Shown: positions 5,743 to 8,431 of the stretch, piece by piece | Layout: each line of letters begins with the position of its first letter | How positions within the stretch are numbered: the first letter of the stretch is position 1 | DNA from: CAZCTC01 sp964501335 | GTDB lineage: Bacteria; Chloroflexota; Anaerolineae; B4-G1; SLSP01 | Reading direction: 5' to 3' | Assembly (NCBI GenBank): GCA_964501335.1 | Contig: CAZCTC010000135.1 | Location: forward strand, 1 to 8,431 | Length of the DNA: 8,431 bases | Translations under genes and position numbers: made by a program | The notes under the pieces: model-generated | The model's input: only the letters and a program-made list of their open reading frames with translations | What the model was told of the DNA's origin: nothing | Databases searched by the model: none

Positions 5743-8046
5743 TCACTTTATTTTCACAGCCGTCAAGTTGTCTTTCCGATCTTCCGCCCCGGCATAAACC
5801 ATCACCGCCCCGTCATCGGAAACAGCCCAGATATCAGGCGAATAGCCGTAGAACGGCAGCCCATCGACCCACAAAACCTCCGAATCCCCTGCCGCCGAAA
5901 TCCGATAAAGCGCCAAAGGATTCTCTCCCCGATTCGTATCCATCAACAAATAGAGCGCGCTGGAATCAGGGGTCCATTGGACCGCGCCGATCCGATCGGA
6001 AAGCTTCATCACCTCACGGCTCTCCAACTCCATCTTCCATACAGCACAATCCTCCTCACCGGCTCCCTTCGGCCTGCCCACAAAAGCCAGACTCTTCCCG
6101 TCCGGCGAGAACGCCGCCCGCTCATGGATGAGAAAACAGGCCTCAAGCCCCGCCGCTTCTCGGAAGTCGATTTCCGAAAGATCGTCCGTACGCCTCAAAA
6201 AGAACAGATTGCCGTCCTCAACCCCGACGGTAACCAGGAAAAACTTCTCATCCGGCGTCCATTGAACTTCACCGGCCGGGATCTTCATTACACGAGCCTG
6301 CGTCCCATCCGTGCGAGCCAACCAGACCTCTTCAACCCCATATCCTTCACTGGGAAAAGCATCCGAATGGGCATAGACAACCCATTTCCCGCCCGGCGAT
6401 TCCTGCACAAAATCCGTGCACTCCGGTTCGGCCGGATCGCAGATCCCCAACCGCCGGCGAGCCGCTGCCGAAAGCTGCGTTTCGGGAAGCTCCATGGATT
6501 CCACCGCCCCCGTTGCCGGATCGTAAGTCCGCCAGCTGCCTCCCCGCGGACTCTTACGAGGATCGCCTACAACGAATTCAAAACGAGAAGTTGCTCCATT
6601 CCAGTTGAGCAGATAGACCGGGGTCATAGGTTCAAACGCCATGATCTCCTGCATCGCGCCCATCTTCCCCACCGGCGTCGGGCCGGCCGGGGTCGATGAG
6701 GCTGTGGGCGATGGAGTGACGGAGGGAAGCGGCGTAGCGACCGGCTCCGGTACAGTCAAACCGGCCTCCTGCCGCGCCAGGGCCAGATTCACCACCACAT
6801 CGATCACCTTACCGGCTTCGGAATAGAGCGGCGGATGGCCCGATTTCTCAAACCAGATCAATTCCTTATCCGGCGCCTCCAGCACGGCATAATAACGCTC
6901 TACCAGCGAAGCCATCGCATTCACATCGTAACGCCCGACCATGAAATAGACCGGCACATCGAGATGATTCGCCTGCGTCGTGAAATCCAGATCGGCCAGC
7001 TGCGGATAAACCTTATTGAAAACCTCGATCAACCCGCGCACCCAGTTCACCTTATCCAGCAACCCATACTCCGGCTGCTGGATCGCATCGACCAGAATGT
7101 CGGCATCCTCGCCCTCACCGTGGGCATGCTCGTTCATGTAATCGTTCAACACCCCGAGATAAGCGGCATAAGTCATCGTCAGATTGCCTTCGGTATAGGG
7201 AGGCGGCCCGTTGCGCTTCAAAGCCTCCACCGTCTCCAGATCGCCCTTTTCAGTCAAAGATCTCAAGGCAAACTCATAGCCCAGGAGATCGTTCTCCGTC
7301 GTATTGACCATCTGCCCGCTGCTGATAAAAGCGTAGAACAGATCGGGGTTATCGCGCACCAGCCAGATCCCCAGGATCGTTCCCCACGATTCCCCCATCA
7401 GATAGATCTTTTTCTCATCGAAACGCCGGCAGAGATACTCCGCCAACGCCTTTCCGTCGGCCTGATACCGCTCCGGCGTCAACGCATTGATATCCACCGC
7501 CCCGTACGACTTACCGGCTCCCGGCTGATCCCAATTCACCACGACAAAGTGCTCCTCCAGTTCCGCCAGATGGAGCCGGGTCGAAGGCAATTCACTGCCC
7601 CCCGGCCCGCCCGACAGAAAAAGCAGCACCGGCCGATTGATATCCCGGCCGCGCACCGTGATCCACTGCCGGCTGCCGTTCAACTCGACCTGCTCCAGCG
7701 AAGCGATGCTGCCCGGCAACGGCCTGCCGTCCGTGCCCAAAATGGGCGGCGTGAAAGCCAGCCACTGAGAAAAGCCTACCGCCAGCGCCGCTACCATCAC
7801 AAAGCCGCCGATCGAAACGGCCGCCTTGAGCAGCATCCCCCGTAGATAACGCAGCCCGGCCAGGAACAAGACCCCATCCACCGCCATCAGCAACACCGCC
7901 AGCCACCAGGGCACCGCCGTGATCAAAGGCGCTATCACGACCGGCAAAACCGCCAGAATCAAAATCAGACCGGTAAAAATCCACAACAGAATCGATAAAA
8001 CCTTATGCAATTTTCCTGATTTGCGAGAAGAAGTCCCTTGCACCAT
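5743..8046 (-). CDS. Membrane-anchored alpha/beta hydrolase (peptidase S33-like) fused to a C-terminal beta-propeller
   Basis: A 767-residue protein, probably a serine hydrolase facing outside the cytoplasm. After a basic N-terminus come three membrane helices (about 16-42, 45-68, 71-97); charged RYLRG between the last two favours an outside catalytic part. The hydrolase domain (about 115-425) shows the oxyanion-loop motif SGGPGG (145-150), VVNWDQPGAGKS (169-180), the nucleophile elbow GESWG with Ser220, then Asp374 in GRYD and His404 in KSGH, a complete triad in proline-iminopeptidase style. A Pro/Thr/Ser linker (about 432-460) leads to a TolB/WD40-like propeller (about 474-767) with repeats such as SPGGKWVVYA, WTPDEKFFLV, SPDGKSLAFV and WTPDSSALYL. 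The order is opposite to prolyl oligopeptidases, where the propeller comes first. The ATG at 8046 has AGGAG (8058-8054) seven bases upstream. It is probably a single-gene unit. Substrate is unknown; esterase or amidase activity is equally possible. Confidence 0.9.
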   Translation of the reverse strand: MVQGTSSRKSGKLHKVLSILLWIFTGLILILAVLPVVIAPLITAVPWWLAVLLMAVDGVLFLAGLRYLRGMLLKAAVSIGGFVMVAALAVGFSQWLAFTPPILGTDGRPLPGSIASLEQVELNGSRQWITVRGRDINRPVLLFLSGGPGGSELPSTRLHLAELEEHFVVVNWDQPGAGKSYGAVDINALTPERYQADGKALAEYLCRRFDEKKIYLMGESWGTILGIWLVRDNPDLFYAFISSGQMVNTTENDLLGYEFALRSLTEKGDLETVEALKRNGPPPYTEGNLTMTYAAYLGVLNDYMNEHAHGEGEDADILVDAIQQPEYGLLDKVNWVRGLIEVFNKVYPQLADLDFTTQANHLDVPVYFMVGRYDVNAMASLVERYYAVLEAPDKELIWFEKSGHPPLYSEAGKVIDVVVNLALARQEAGLTVPEPVATPLPSVTPSPTASSTPAGPTPVGKMGAMQEIMAFEPMTPVYLLNWNGATSRFEFVVGDPRKSPRGGSWRTYDPATGAVESMELPETQLSAAARRRLGICDPAEPECTDFVQESPGGKWVVYAHSDAFPSEGYGVEEVWLARTDGTQARVMKIPAGEVQWTPDEKFFLVTVGVEDGNLFFLRRTDDLSEIDFREAAGLEACFLIHERAAFSPDGKSLAFVGRPKGAGEEDCAVWKMELESREVMKLSDRIGAVQWTPDSSALYLLMDTNRGENPLALYRISAAGDSEVLWVDGLPFYGYSPDIWAVSDDGAVMVYAGAEDRKDNLTAVKIK

Positions 8047-8063
8047 GGATACACTCCTAAACT

Positions 8064-8091
8064 AAAATAGCTCAACGCTAAGATGATTCAA
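8064..8091 (-). promoter_or_regulatory. Possible promoter of the hydrolase-propeller gene
   Basis: TTGAAT (8091-8086) and TATTTT (8069-8064) on the minus strand are 16 bases apart. Transcription would start close to the ribosome site at 8058-8054, giving an almost absent leader, which counts against it. TTGCAT a little upstream could serve as an alternative -35. Confidence 0.22.
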
Positions 8092-8110
8092 AACCAGATC
8101 AATGCAATGT

Positions 8111-8125
8111 TTCTGTCCTGAAAAT
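8111..8125 (+). repeat. 15 bp direct repeat, left member
   Basis: TTCTGTCCTGAAAAT is repeated exactly at 8282-8296. The two copies enclose the CGCAGAG palindrome and the small GC hairpin, as a duplicated target or a recombination footprint would. Confidence 0.65.
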
Positions 8126-8134
8126 AGCCGGGAT

Positions 8135-8234
8135 TTTTAACGCAGAGTCGCAAAGTTGCAGAGGCGCAGAGCCAGAGAAAAATAGTTTATCCCTCTCTGC
8201 GTCTCTCTGCGATCTCCCCGCCTCTGCGTTAAAA
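8135..8234. repeat. CGCAGAG-type palindromic repeat, right copy
   Basis: A 100 bp imperfect inverted repeat with perfect 13 bp ends: TTTTAACGCAGAG (8135-8147) and its complement (8222-8234). Inside, purine-rich words (GCAGAGGCGCAGAG) face pyrimidine-rich ones (CTCTCTGCGTCTCTCTGCG), so a transcript would fold into a long hairpin. It lies upstream of the hydrolase gene. Related to 228-315. Confidence 0.8.
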
Positions 8235-8259
8235 TCTGGCTCTGAATTTTCCTTTTTCG

Positions 8260-8279
8260 GGGTGCCGCCCCCGGCATGG
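8260..8279. repeat. Small GC hairpin module, right copy
   Basis: A perfect 5 bp stem, TGCCG (8263-8267) with CGGCA (8272-8276), and a CCCC loop. On the minus strand it reads CCATGCCGGGGGCGGCACC, matching 187-210 and 4761-4778. Confidence 0.6.
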
Positions 8280-8281
8280 CG

Positions 8282-8296
8282 TTCTGTCCTGAAAAT
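8282..8296 (+). repeat. 15 bp direct repeat, right member
   Basis: Exact second copy of TTCTGTCCTGAAAAT (see 8111-8125), lying between the GC hairpin module and the stem-loop repeat. Confidence 0.65.
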
Positions 8297-8302
8297 GGGC
8301 CG

Positions 8303-8431
8303 CTATAGTAAGGGCCGGGCCTTGTAACGTCCCGCAAATGGCCCTTTCCCCGTAAAACACGACGCGCGGGATGGGAAGAGAGTTTTTTTGTTTATGTTTT
8401 CGCGGGCTTCAGAAAGCCCGCGAAAACATAG
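8303..8431 (-). repeat. Stem-loop repeat copy 6 (subfamily I, minus orientation), cut by the window end
   Basis: Read on the minus strand: a perfect 17 bp stem with a TCTG loop (8430-8393), AAACAAAAAAACTCTC, CGCGCGTCGT, TTTTACGGGGAAAG, then a 36 nt block (8338-8303) that matches 145-180 with two differences. The 5' flank of the element lies outside the window. It is the mirror image of copy A at the left end. Confidence 0.85.

Noticed and set aside
8137..8337. Minus-strand open frame of 66 codons
   Set aside because: It consists of the CGCAGAG palindrome and the GC hairpin module; the protein-like string is repeat sequence.

Overview
The window looks like a chromosomal stretch of a GC-rich environmental bacterium. 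My best guess is a Chloroflexota (Anaerolineae-like) lineage. This rests on the DUF2723-type membrane glycosyltransferase with a C-terminal beta-sandwich, the small membrane protein with a 'WPTPYHPDPKDL' motif, the TolB-like propeller fusion, and palindromic spacers rich in CGCAGAG. The assignment is an impression from family resemblance, not a measurement. No rRNA, tRNA, CRISPR array or transposase gene was seen.

Layout: all five supported genes are on the minus strand. From right to left in transcription order they are: (1) 8046-5743, a 767-residue membrane-anchored alpha/beta hydrolase fused to a C-terminal beta-propeller; (2) 5382-4984, a 132-residue small membrane protein; (3) a tight three-gene operon of 4373-2889 (membrane-tethered, largely helical protein), 2892-2242 (four-helix membrane protein with a pseudopilin-like tail) and 2237-345 (DUF2723/GT-C-type membrane glycosyltransferase). 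The first two operon genes overlap by ATGA. The third starts at a TTG whose ribosome binding site lies in the last codons of the second. All products are membrane or exported proteins, so the operon may act in cell-surface glycan or glycoprotein work, but only the GT-C member gives direct support.

The spacers are the most unusual part. At 1-180, 4521-4684, 4797-4948, 5523-5741 and 8303-8431 there are seven copies, whole or partial, of one family of about 150 bp interspersed repeats. Most carry a near-perfect stem-loop of 16-17 bp arms around a TCTG (or CAGA) tetraloop. The stem sequence differs from copy to copy while pairing is kept. Conserved flanks sit around it: GGAAAA(AA)GCCC-like sequence before, then an A-rich stretch, ACTCTC, CGCGTCG, TTAC and TTGCGGG after. 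The orientation is patterned: copies at gene 3' ends are plus and place a T-run after the hairpin on the transcribed strand, while copies upstream of the operon and of the hydrolase gene are minus. These two transcription units are therefore bracketed by inverted copies. The outermost copies also carry, in mirrored order, a small GC hairpin and a CGCAGAG palindrome. The family could be a non-autonomous mobile element, a terminator/insulator, or a structured RNA; the sequence alone does not decide.
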